A stretch of DNA of 64,000 nt from Eudromia elegans. Lineage: Eukaryota; Chordata; Aves; Tinamiformes; Tinamidae. The notes under the pieces were generated by a model. That model saw nothing but the letters and a program-made list of their open reading frames with translations. It was not told the origin of the DNA and did not search any database. The translations under genes and the position numbers were made by a program. Location: contig PTEX01000012.1 in assembly GCA_003342815.1 (NCBI GenBank), positions 2,411,373-2,475,372 of the forward strand. The letters run 5' to 3'. This document shows positions 11,451-22,545 of this stretch, one piece after another (the stretch's first letter is position 1; each line of letters starts with the position of its first letter).

Positions 11451-14400
11451 GCCCCGCTCTCTTTTGTTGGAAGTAAACAAGATCATAACTCCCCCAAGTG
11501 TAAACAGTTGAAAGGAAATTATTTGAAATCTCCAAGGATTATAAAATAGATCCTGACCTCTTGAAAATGTCAAATATTTCAGTGTGCACCAAAATGTTGC
11601 TATTTAGTCTCAAGTATTCATAAAGACTTGGAGGAGATATAAGTCCTGAAAGCCCAATAAAATATAGCTGAGCATTCATGAACCAATTTTATTGCAGTTA
11701 ACTTTTTTTTTCTTCCATTGCTGACTTTTTGATCGCTATTTTGATTTACTCTGTATATTACAGCAATGCCCAGCAGTTTCAAGCAGCATCAGGACCTCCT
11801 GGTGTTGGGTACTGTGCATACGCACATATAAATCCTTGCTGACCAAGATATGGACCAGCCACTTATGAAGACCGGGCAAAGAGAAGAACGAAACTAAAAT
11901 AAGGGCAGGTTTCTCCATCCACTAATACATTCGGTTTGAAGATGCTATTCTTTGCTGCCTGCTAGGCCCATGGGTATGGAGCACAGTTTGATGGAGAGCA
12001 ACAGCAGCCTAGTTGGGTCTGAGGAGATGTTTGTTCTTTCGGCAGCACACAAAAGCTTGGCCAAAAACTGCAGCAAGGCCAGGAATGGGGCTGGCAGCTC
12101 AGATTTACTCAGCATGAAGACTCGGAGCATGGAAAGGAACAAGGGAAGAAAACACCATTTTGGAAATACCATTGCCTGGCACTATGTGCACAGATAGCTC
12201 ATACATCTTGTAAATCATATAAATATAGCAGTAACTAGGTGATTCGCTGGGATTTCACTCACATTTTAGCTCCAGGAAAACCTTCCATTTGGGATGTTGC
12301 TATCCTGATGTCAACATATTGCTTGTGCTGCCAGCTTGCAAGAGCTTCCATGCCATCATTTGCACAGGTTCAGAAATCACAGGTTAGGCCTCAAAATAAA
12401 TAAGATTTGTTAAAAAACAATGTAAGGGGCCTTCAAGTTAACAATTGGAAGTTAAGAATTTTGTATGTCCTCAGGTTATTTTTTCTCAACCTCAGTCTGC
12501 AACTGCAGAGGTTTCTGGGGGAAGGGAAAACTTGAGAGCTAAAATCCTGACATCAGCACATCTTGCTTTAGGAGCTGTAGGAAAACACCTACAAGAGTTG
12601 GGTCGCAAGAGGTGGTAATGCTATTGCTTTAATTCAACTTTCACTGTATTCGGTGTCTTTCTGAAAACTCAGATCCAGAAATCCCACAATTACACAGGGA
12701 TCTTAGCTTTTACTCACAGGAAAAATGGGAAGTCTCAGCCTTTTACAAAACAAACAAGCAAAAAGTAAAGCAACTGAACATAAATTCTTAAAGGAACGAT
12801 TATTTCTCCCTTGCACCAATGAGACCCTCATAGTGGAAGGCTTCTACTGTTTGGGTTTTTTTTCCATTCACTTTTCCCCTTCCCGACTAGTCATTCACTT
12901 TTCCTCTCCCCCACTAGTCTGTGCCCTATTCTGAGGACAGGAAACAATTACAGGTCCATGCACTCTAGCCAGAGGGGCAGGAATTTCTATGCCACTGGAA
13001 AAGATGAAAGAACAAAAATACTGCCATGTTGAAGAAATCCAAATAACTGAAATAAGAAGACAGTAAGAGCCTGTGAGTTTTATATACCGAAGTGTGGCAT
13101 TAAAAGTTTAATTTTAACTAGTATTTGCTTTGTTAAGTTTCTCCAGTCCAGTAATAAGTTCAAATATCTGCTTTCTGAAGGCTTTTTTTTCTTTTTTGAT
13201 TTCTGACATAAATCATATTATAACCAAATGTTTCACTGATAGAACTGAATGGAACAGTTAATGTAGTCATTCATTGCCCCCTTACCATTTGTATTTCTAT
13301 TATTATCATTTTGCTTTTGCTCAGTTAAAGCTGCTCCCAAGCAGACTCGAGCCACAGACCAGCACTGCTATCAGGCACTGCTGGAGCAGCAAGTACCCAC
13401 GGGAGCAGAGTAAGCACTTCAGTACATCAGGGACTGTTGTGTCTAAGGCGCTACTTCCTACCTTTGCTATTTAAAAAACAGCAAAAAGCTTTTCTTTTCT
13501 CAGAAAATTCTCTGCTACTGCTGAAGCCCCTCTGCTCTCTTCAGCTCCATTTGTTGCACTTATCTCTTCTTATTGTCTTCATTTCATCGTTTGAGGTAAA
13601 TATCTTAGGTTGATTACAGGATGTACTAAGGGGTATAAGGGGTGTAAGGCTAATGGGTTCAACAGGTTCTGGTTTAATACTGTTAATACTGCTGCCAGCA
13701 AGAGATTGGTGCACAAAACTTAGTATTGAGAAAGGGAATAAGCTCTCTTGGTCACTTACTGGAGGAAGAAGAAGGGGAAAGCTCCAGTTCTATTTTCAGA
13801 TTCAAGACAGTCTCTGATCTTTCACTAAACCTGGGGTCCTAAATTTCTAGACTAACGCCTTTCCGTAGTGCACAAAGTGCTCCCCACTTAGTGCACATAC
13901 ACCTCACTGCTGGGACTCACAGTCCCCTCCTGCTCTGGCCTCCTAAACCCTGCAGGAATGAGGAGGAGAGTTCTGCACAACTCAAAAGATTCCCATCTTG
14001 TGTACGGGTACTTGTGTTTTTTAATTGCACACATAGACGATTGCAAATCTCTATGCATCTTACTCTAGTTGGAGTATCCAGCACAGCATTGTAATGTTAA
14101 TTGCCAAAATCTTTGGAAATTCATCTCTAAAAAGAGATTTTAGGCTTAAGATTTTAATGCGCTTGTAAAATACATTGGTTGATAACATAAACTGAACATG
14201 TGTTTTCAGAAGATCCTGATTTACTATTAAAATACTCCACAAGAGCTCACTGCCTGAGGATAATTCTAAAGATTAACAGGTAAAAACGTGCAGCAAAACA
14301 TCATGTTTCTCAAACATGAAAGATGAAACTTCGTGTCTCAAATATATACAATGAGACTTCTCAAAAGCTTATTACATACCCATACAACATTTTAAAAGAA

Positions 14401-14670
14401 GCTAATCTTGTTTATCATACAGTTAGGCAGAAGAATTGTAGCATTTAACTTGCATGCTTATCTGTAGTACACACATTGTTTAGTTTTCCCCTCATATAAT
14501 ACTAGTTTTTTAATTAAAGCTACAGAAATCAGGAGTAGTAAGTAAGTAAATTCCCATCTCGCTTTGAACACTCAAAGCAAGTTTTACATAGCTGTTTGTG
14601 CAAAGTGAATGTCAATCTATTCTACTTTAGGAAGCTTACATTGTGCCCTGATAAAAGAGGTAATTATTGC
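11451..14670. other. AT-rich non-coding stretch, MSRB3 intron
   Basis: No recognisable gene, RNA or repeat family. All open frames are short and lack protein-like composition. Presumed to be MSRB3 first-intron sequence because it lies between the candidate upstream promoter and the leader exon. Confidence 0.5.
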
Positions 14671-14674
14671 TATA

Positions 14675-15166
14675 TCCAGAATCACAGAATGGCTGAGATT
14701 GGAAGGGACCTCTGGAGATCATTTAATCCAAACAACCATCTCAAGTAGGTCAAACACGTTGCCCAGCACTGTGTCCAGGTACATTTTGAGCATCTCCGAG
14801 GAAGGAGACTCCACAACCTCTTTGAACAACCCTGTTCCAGTGCTCTGTGACCCTCACAGTAAAGAAGTTTTCCCTCATGTTCAGCCAGAATTTCAAGTGT
14901 TTCAGTTTGGGCCTGTTGCCTCTTGTCCTGTCCCAGGTCCCCACTGACAAGAATCTGACCCCATCCTCTTGACACCCTCCTTAAGGTATCTGTATACACT
15001 GAGAAGATCCCTCTCAGTCTTCTCTGGGCTGAACAGTCCCAGCTCTCTCCAGCTTCCCTTGCAGGAAAGATGTTCCTGTCACTAAATCATCTTTGTAGAC
15101 TTCTGCTGCACTCACTCCTGTAGCTCCATGTTTCTCCTGCTCTGTGGAGCCCAGAACTGGGCTCAT
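14675..15166 (-). mobile_element. CR1 LINE, 3' fragment
   Basis: On the plus strand the segment opens with AGAATCACAGAATGGCTGAG and continues TTGGAAGGGACCTCTGGAGATC, the reverse complement of the CR1 3' end. It proceeds through the standard CR1 tail region (..CTGTTCCAGTGCTCTGTGACCCTCACAGT.., ..TGGGCTGAACAGTCCCAGCTCTCTC.., ..GGAGCCCAGAACTGG..). The element is on the minus strand, 5'-truncated as usual for CR1, and only moderately diverged, so it is one of the younger insertions in the window. Confidence 0.92.
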
Positions 15167-15330
15167 TCAAAAATATTTGACTGGAAAATCATAAAATGTC
15201 AAGTTTTAAACATCAAGCTAGTATTACTGTTAGAAAGAATCCTAAACAGGAGTTTTGAATTTACTTGGAGTATATTTAAGGTCTCAAGATGCCAACTACA
15301 GCAGCTGTTGCTGCACCTGCAGAGCAAGCA

Positions 15331-15365
15331 GCACTGCATTGCATTGCACTGCATTGCACTGAACT
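15331..15365. repeat. (GCATT/GCACT)n short tandem repeat
   Basis: Six to seven five-base units alternating GCATT and GCACT. A simple repeat with no coding meaning. Confidence 0.75.
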
Positions 15366-16320
15366 GCAAGCCCCTCTATGCAGCACGTGCCACCAGCTCC
15401 AACAGGGCCCACACGCTCTTTCTCAAGTGAAAAATGCCGATATAGCCCAATCTAGTAATTATATTGATGCACCACACCATCTTACATTCTAGCAGTTTCA
15501 ATAGCAATGTTGTCTATACTTCATTGACAGAATAAAAGATTTTACCTGCAGTGGAGGAGAAAGCAGAAGAGGCTAAAGAGTGAGAATGGACAAAGAAACT
15601 GAGGAAAACAAAAAAAGAAGCTGGGGAGAGAGCAGAAAGAGCAGAAGCAGTGCCACCCCTAACGAGGGGATCTACAGTGTCGCCTGCTCATCCTGAGGGC
15701 AACTTTGGGACATAACATGACAACTAAATCCTTAAGGACTAACTATTTTCCATATTTTATCCATAGGCTGTGCATAAATTCCCAAGCAGGTGAATGAGAG
15801 GTGGTTTTACGAGTGTGGCCTTTAGCACGGCTGTGTTCCCCAAACTTTGCCCCTCCATCTAACAGAGACAAGATACCCCCAAAAAAGACGAAATGCTCAT
15901 GCAGGTTAAATTGATCATCCTTTCCAGCAAATTATTCCTTAAAAACTCATAGCACAAACCCAATTCTGAAATCTTCACTCTCGATTCCAGGATAATTTCA
16001 CTAATTTCAATAGTAGTAGCATATTTTTGAAATTTCAACAGCAATAGCACAGTGAGGGAACCAAGCAGACACAGTGCAGGTTGTGGCCGTGTACAAGAAG
16101 AACAGGCAGTTTGGAAGGAGGAAGACAAAATGAATGCTTAGAAAAGTGAATTGAGTGACTAATAGTTTTAAAGGCAAACTTGCATGTGTTTCCTTGAAAA
16201 CAGAAATACTGAAGTGTTACCTTTATGTCACCTTTTCCTAACTACTTTCTTCCTCCAGCCACACTATAGATCCATAAATAGGAGAATCTGAGAGCTGATC
16301 TCTACTATCAGTCTATTTGA

Positions 16321-16380
16321 GATTATTTAAGATTACTTAAGTAATCTTGAGATTACTTCAGATTATCCGAGATTACCTAC
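16321..16380. repeat. Ten-base tandem repeat (GATTAYTTNA) with a 20-base palindrome
   Basis: Six consecutive ten-base blocks begin GATTATTTAA, GATTACTTAA, GTAATCTTGA, GATTACTTCA, GATTATCCGA, GATTACCTAC. The block at 16329-16348 is a perfect inverted repeat, AAGATTACTTAAGTAATCTT, made because one unit is inverted. It contains repeated homeodomain-like cores (GATTA/TAATC). Confidence 0.8.
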
Positions 16381-19080
16381 TTTCTTAAACAGCAAGAAAG
16401 CATCAAGAAATAATAAAAATAAGGTGGGAATAGAACTAGTATAACAAAGAATCATATTACTTCTATACTTTGAGTACTAGAGGGGGAGAGTTAATTCGCT
16501 GTAAGCAACACACAAATTAAGAGGGTCCCTGCTCAAGGGACTCCCACTTCATCTTTAAGGAGAGATGTAACAGGGAAGGAGGAGATTTCACTGGTGGCTA
16601 AAAGAGGAGCTGGAGAGTCTGAGCCCTGCAAGTGCTCACACATCTTTCACCAGCAGACTGTTTCCCAACAGTTTCGGCTGGCAGTGCTTCCCAGAGGAGA
16701 GTAAATGTAGGTCATTTGGGATTTTCCCCCATCTATTCCTGTCCCTCCCAGCTCTCGACACACTAAAATAGAGCTCAGCTACACTTGGGTCTTCCCAAAC
16801 TTGGTAGCCTGCCAACATAGAGCCCATTCCTTTTATGGCAGTAAGTTTATAACTACAACAGCCATAAACTATTCTTAAATGGGTCTTTTCTGAGAATCTC
16901 GATCCTTTCAACATCTTGAAAAATATCTAATCTTTTCCATTCCAGGACAGGCCTCTCCCATGTAGTGGTAAAGATTTAATTGCTTCTGGTGCTCAGATGA
17001 TGAGATATAAGCGTTCTGGAAATTACCTTTTAATTTAACAATTCCTCCTGGCAAGCCTGAAAGCTTTTTCCTTTGCTAAGCATTGAAGAATTACTTTTCA
17101 CTACTTCAGGGTTACTGCTGTACATGGAGCTATCCAAAAAACATCCAAGAGTGAAGATACAGTATTTATTTTTACTATGAGATGAATCTGAGGAGACTTG
17201 CTCTGCCTCTCCACCACTGTTTGCTTTGCCAAGCTCACCAGCACAGTGGAAGGAACAGGCCTTCTTTTCCCTATTTGTAATTCGGGACAAATCACATAAA
17301 TGAATTACCTCAACGTAAAACACACCATTCTCTTTTAGCAGGGAACAAAAACCCCTCAACTAAAATTTCTGTTCTCTTTTAAAACCACAATTTCATATGA
17401 GCTTTTTCTTCTCAGAGAGAGAGGGGAAAAAAAAAAAAAGACTGATTTTGAAGATCAGTCAATTTGGAATTGGAGTTTTTTTACACTATATTATTTACTC
17501 AGAAATATGTGCTCCTTTAGACCCACCCCCTACCTGAACATCAGCCTGTGCCATTTCCTTCTACACTCAGGACTTCAGTGCGAGACATTTGAAAACCAAG
17601 TTATTTCCTTGTATATTTATAACTTACTACAGTAAAAAAGGCATTTTTTGTTAAAGTAGACTGTGAACTAGACTTCAATATAATCTTCACAAAAACACCT
17701 TACAGTAAGGGCACAGGTTTTGTAACATTTAGTCATGATTTCTCCAATAGCTCGTATAACAGCATCCTAGTCTAATTCAAGTTATTTGTTTCTTTTTAGC
17801 ATGGCTACTAGGGAAGCATTTGACGTTAAAGACATTGCAGCTGCCACTCTCTCCAGCAGTCTCCCTTACATGGAAATTTTCATCATGGTTTTCTTTAAAA
17901 ACCCATACCACTCATAGCCACAGAGAGGAGCCACCTCCCTGCCCTAAAAGATATATATTGAACAGCTCCCCTTCAAGCCACTCCTTCAAATAACATCCTC
18001 GGCACACAGAAGCCTGCGCATCTGTCAACAGAATAAGAGCAGCCTTTAAAAAAAGCACCTTTGATCACACAAATTGCGTCATCCTGGTATTTAGAACAGT
18101 GCAGTGAGTATGCAAGAAAACTTTCAATCCTATTAGCCAAAAATAGTTTATAAGAATTATAGCACAAAGACATTTCGGTACTGCACAAAGTCCCAAGATT
18201 TGCTGACACCCTGTGACAGTAAAATTATTCACCCTAAAAACAAATGACCTATGCAGAGTTAAAAATGCATTTTAAAACACTTTTACCATACCATTAAAAA
18301 CAAATGTAACTGAATTCCAGAAGTCCTGCCTAGTCAGAGATGTCCTTTTATTTTACATGAATAATAAAACTTTAAGAAAGTAATAAATAAGGAAAAAAAG
18401 TGAATGTCAATCACAGAAAAATGGGAGAGGGAAAAAAAATCTTTCCTAAAAGCAATAAATTTGACTGAAACAGAAATATTATTTTAACCTATTGCCAAGG
18501 TTGGATTAACACAACAAAAGCTTCACTTAAATTTCTCAAACATATTTTCTAAAAAAAAATCTTCATTTGGTTAGGTAACCATTATGTATCTCGATTACAA
18601 TAAATACATAACTTCACACTATTTTTTTTGCTGCTCTTTAACAATGATTATACTTGTACCTACTTGCATTTAGTAAATTACAGAGATAAATATATTTACT
18701 CATCTTTTCTTTTTTTTTTGTGAGAGAGAATGTCCATAGACAAACTATTTTATTTAATGAGAACTTTTATTCAGAATTTGTGTCTCAGCAGAATTGCGGT
18801 TCCCATTCCAATGCTCTTTAAGAATGCACAAATACAGCATTTTTTAATTTGTTAAATATACTTATTATCAATTGTGCTGCATATAAATTTGCAACCTTGG
18901 GTATCCAACAGCTATTTTTAATTTATGAACCAAAGAAGTATTAATTGTAGCTATATAAATTAGCTAGAATTAGTCCCCAAGTAATGCCTTGCACTCCATA
19001 TTCCTTCGGGAGGCAAATACTCCAGGAACAGGTCCCAGCCCCTAAATAACAAATAAATCATGTGAATGGGGAAGAAGAGA

Positions 19081-19195
19081 GAGGAAAATGTGAAACCCTG
19101 AGGAAAACATGAAATGCTGAGGAAGACCTTGAGGGAAACATGAAGTGCTGAGGAAAATGCTCAGGGAAACGTGAAACTCTGAGGAAAATATGAGC
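19081..19195. repeat. Minisatellite with alternating 19- and 12-base units
   Basis: Units starting GAGGAAAA(C/T)(A/G)TGAAA...CT follow one another at 19081, 19100, 19119, 19131, 19150, 19162 and 19181. Their lengths are 19, 19, 12, 19, 12, 19 and a partial unit. The array directly abuts the CR1 fragment to its right. Confidence 0.75.
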
Positions 19196-19800
19196 CAACT
19201 TTGACCTCTTCAGGGAGCTGCTCAGGGAAATGCCCTGGGCCAGGGTCCTAGCAAGAAAGGGAGTCCAAGACAGCTGGTTAATATCCAAGCAACCCTTTCT
19301 CCCAGCCCAGGATCGGTGCATTCCTACTAGAAAGAAATCAAGTAGGAGGGGCAGGAGACCTGCATGGATGGGCAAGGACCTTCTGGGTAAACTTAATGAG
19401 AAAAAGAGCACATACATAATATGGAAAAAGACCAGGCCACATGGGAACAGTATAGGAACATTGCCAAGGAATGCAGGGATGCAAGAAGGAAGGCCAAGGC
19501 CTGTTTGGAATTAGCAAGATGTCAGGGACAACAGGAAGGGCTTCTTAAACTATATCAGCAGCAAGAGGAAGAGGAGAGAAAATGTTAGTCCGCTGCTGAT
19601 CGCAAAGAGTGCCTTAGTAATGGAGGCTGCAGAGTTACTAAATGCCTTCTTTGCTTCTGTCTTAGCCTGCTAAGGCTAGTCCCCATGAACTACAGAGACC
19701 AGATATAAGAGGGATAAGCAGGAGAGAGAAAGACTTTCCACTGGTCTAGGAGGACTGGGTTAGGGATTATTTAGGCAAACTATATGAACTGCCTATAGAA
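19196..19800 (+). mobile_element. CR1 LINE, internal ORF2 fragment
   Basis: Conceptual translation at 19230 onward includes MPWARVLARKGVQDSWL, then RGRRPAWMGKDLLGKL, the typical CR1 ORF2 linker between the endonuclease and reverse transcriptase domains. The DNA continues with GGAACATTGCCAAGGAATGCAGGG, GGAAGGGCTTCTTAAACTATATC and GGAGGCTGCAGAGTTACTAAATGC, then a segment ending TTTAGGCAAACT, all usual CR1 words. The frame is broken and the element is truncated at both ends. It is a decayed insertion on the plus strand. Confidence 0.85.
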
Positions 19801-19816
19801 ATGTCCCATGCTGACC

Positions 19817-19885
19817 GAGGATAAACAGGGGAGTAGGACTGAGGGTAAATGGGGGAAGTAGGGCTGAGGATAAAGGGAGGTTAAA
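19817..19885. repeat. 24-25-base tandem repeat following the CR1 fragment
   Basis: Nearly three copies of GAGGATAAACAGGGGAGTAG-like units start at 19817, 19841 and 19866. Located at the right edge of the CR1 ORF2 fragment. Confidence 0.6.
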
Positions 19886-20484
19886 AAGGCAGGTTAGGAG
19901 TGACAAAATTATCACGATCTCCTAGGTTTTTCAAAATTTTAGAGGTTACAAAGAAACGTCCTTAATTCGCTTTACATTTCCCCACATCTCTTTGAATATT
20001 TTTGTGAAATATTTTGAAAGGAAGTAGAAATATTGTGAGTTATGCAGTCAATAGGAAAACATGTACCTTTTTTCAGACATCTGCAGTATTTGAGAGCTCT
20101 TGTTGCCCCTGCTTCATAGCAAGGTCATTTCTGTCACTACCATCCAGATGTCTGTCCTCAGGGTCTGTCTAAACATGGTTTTCCCTGTCAGCAGGGTCCC
20201 ATGTTGGTGCCTTCGCTTTCCTCTTTATTCCCTCTTGTTCTTCCACTGCTTTTCAGTATATTTTTCTCGATTCAACTCCCTCATTCCATCAGTTTATGGA
20301 ATTTCATCAGTTTACCTCAGAAAGGAAAGAAAGCATGTAGGCCCATTCCGAAGTATTTCTGTTTGATTTTTCTTATTTTAATTATGTGTGAATTGTTTTA
20401 CATATTCATAACATTTGTCATAAACAGTATTTTGATATGTAGAAGGCACACCAAGTCAAACTGTAAGTGATCTTGCCATGTATT

Positions 20485-20665
20485 CCCCTGAATATGTACT
20501 AAGCTGGAGCAGGGTGAGGGTAAAGCGTGATTTGGAGATCTTCCAAACCCTCCTCGATGCCACCCTGTGCCCCGTGCTCTAGGGGTTCCTGCTTGAGCAG
20601 GGGGTTGGACTAGATGATCTCTAGAGGTCCCTTCCAACCTCAACCATTCTGGGATTCTGTGATTA
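20485..20665 (+). mobile_element. CR1 LINE, 3' end
   Basis: Ends with GGTTGGACTAGATGATCTCT, AGAGGTCCCTTCCAACCTCA and ACCATTCTGGGATTCTGTGATT, the diagnostic CR1 3' terminus. The upstream part (GATGCCACCCTGTGCCCCGTGCTCT) is the matching 3' UTR. It may belong to the same insertion as the ORF2 fragment 700 bases to the left, with the middle lost, or be separate. Confidence 0.9.
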
Positions 20666-21530
20666 GCAAATTAGGATACATAATCTCCACCCCACAGAGA
20701 TCTTTGAAATGTCAATGGCTCTTTGTCTAGAGGTTTAGCAGTACTTAGTTTTCTGAAGTTTCTGGTATGAACTTTGTAGAAGTTTCTGTAAGTATCAGCT
20801 GTGTTGCCAGGTCCAAGGCTGACTTCTACAGTCAGCTCAAGGGCATCTCAGCCCATGACACAGAATATTCCCGGTCTGGATTAAACAAGATGGATGGGCA
20901 GATGTTGGATCACAGGAATAACGGGTAGTATCCTCTATTGCAAATGCCACATAACTGTCCCACTGCAATGTCACAGGCTCTGTTCCGGACTTAATTTGTA
21001 TTGATTTCACATTCTGATCAAAGGTTAGAGACTCAGTCCAGATAAATCTACAGTGAGGATTTCAGGGGACAGTAACAATGCTGGAAACATATCTTCTCTC
21101 TCAAAAGCTGAGTAATTACTTTTCATTCCTCCTCAAAGACCTCCTAAAATACTCTGCAAAAGTCTTTTCCCTCATCTTCTGCCCTGGAATCATTTAGTAC
21201 ACAAATCCTATATAAAACTTGCAATAATCGCCATTTTACTCCCATTACTTTTCTACCAACACAAGGTGTACTGTGGATGGGCTGCTATCCCAGAGTGATA
21301 GCCTTTCTTCTCCAACATTGCAGGTGCTTTATCTAGAGAAACACAAAACTATTATTAGAAATCAGTTGCACCGGTGCTGAGTCACCTGTATTCCTGCAAG
21401 ATGGAGCTATCAGGTGTCTGCAGCCTTTGTGGGGGAGTCCACTTTCTCCCTGACAGGTTATGATGTTTACCCTGTTATGATGTTTACATGTTATAAGCAT
21501 GTGGGAAATAAGTTGAGGCAATCGCTCAGA
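20666..21530. other. Non-coding stretch between CR1 fragments
   Basis: No gene or named repeat recognised. A short direct repeat, TATGATGTTTACCCTGT/TATGATGTTTACATGT, lies at about 21461-21493. Confidence 0.4.
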
Positions 21531-21539
21531 AAAGAGCAA

Positions 21540-22545
21540 GTTTCAGAACTTAAGAAAGGCAAATACCCGAGGCTAAAGAATAAGCAGACAACATCCATTT
21601 TTAAAAAAAGCAACCAGTGAACTACGAGATCTATGAACCAGTGCTCAACAACTACAAAGCTTTTGAAACAAATTATTAAATAATCCAAAAGTAGGTAACT
21701 GAAGCAATACGCCTACCGAGCAATAAGCAGCCAAAACAGGATTTGTCAAAAACTAATCCCATTGAACCAATGTACTTTTCCTCCATCTTTTCATTCTGCA
21801 GGAAGGAAGAAAGCAGTAAATTCAATAGATCTCAACCACAATATAGTTTTTGATGAAGTTCCAAATGGTATTTTCATAAGCAAACTAGAAAAACAACTTC
21901 CTTCTGGATTACAGTACTATAACTTAGGTATGTAACTGAAAAAACATGCTCAGAGAAACAGCAACTGCTCGCTATCAAGCTGGGAGAACACTTAAAGTGC
22001 TATGGCACTATTCAGCATTTCCCTTCCTGAGATGAAAAAAAAGACAAGCACTCTCATAAAATTTGCAGATGGCACCAGTCTGGAAGGAATATGAAACACT
22101 GAAGAACTGGAGAGAAGTCAAGATCATCTCAATAACCTGGAGAAACGGCCCAAAAAATAGTAAGGTGCAATTCAGTGAGGGACAAAAAGAAAACAAACAA
22201 ACAAACAAAAACCTCACACATTTGAAATGAAAGAAAAAAACCAAACTGTATAACTGTGTAGTTTATTAAAAAGAGAAGCATAATGCCTAATTGCAGAGGT
22301 TTGGAGAAAATCTGCTCTCCTGAGAAGCAGCATGAGCAGCATTAGTTGTAATACTGTGCTGGTTTGGGGCATAAAACACAGATGAAACTGGAGAGAAGAA
22401 ATACGAGGAGAGAGAAGAATCAAGAGTGTTTCAGAAAAATCTAACCTCTTCAGAGAACTTGTGAAGAATCAGAAATGTTTATCCTGCAAGAGTGGTGGAG
22501 ATAAGATAATGCTCTGACAACTTGCATCTTGTCTTAAATAGTATT
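21540..22545 (+). mobile_element. Old, heavily diverged CR1-type LINE
   Basis: Scattered but co-linear CR1 landmarks: CTCAACCACAATATAGTTTTTGATG, then ATAAAATTTGCAGATGGCACCAGTCTGG (CR1 'AAGTTTGCAGATGACACCAAGCTGG'), then AATAACCTGGAGAAACGG, and finally AGAGAACTTGTGAAGAATCAGAAATG near the 3' part. Divergence is clearly higher than in the neighbouring CR1 copies, so this is an older insertion. An (AAAC)n run at 22190-22211 interrupts it. Confidence 0.6.
22190..22211. repeat. (AAAC)n microsatellite
   Basis: Five tandem AAAC units inside the old LINE relic. Confidence 0.75.

Larger units (their letters stand above)
15167..19080. other. Non-coding stretch, MSRB3 intron
   Basis: AT-rich sequence without a recognisable gene. 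It contains the pentamer repeat at 15331-15365 and the ten-base tandem repeat near 16321. Open frames of 60-109 codons at 16636-17359 match no known family. Confidence 0.5.

Noticed and set aside
14609-14999. Open frames of 105-112 codons
   Set aside because: They lie inside the CR1 3' fragment, which is non-coding in this region.
19058-19514. Open frames of 94 (+) and 119 (-) codons
   Set aside because: The plus-strand frame is decayed CR1 ORF2. The minus-strand frame is the reverse of a minisatellite and the CR1 fragment.
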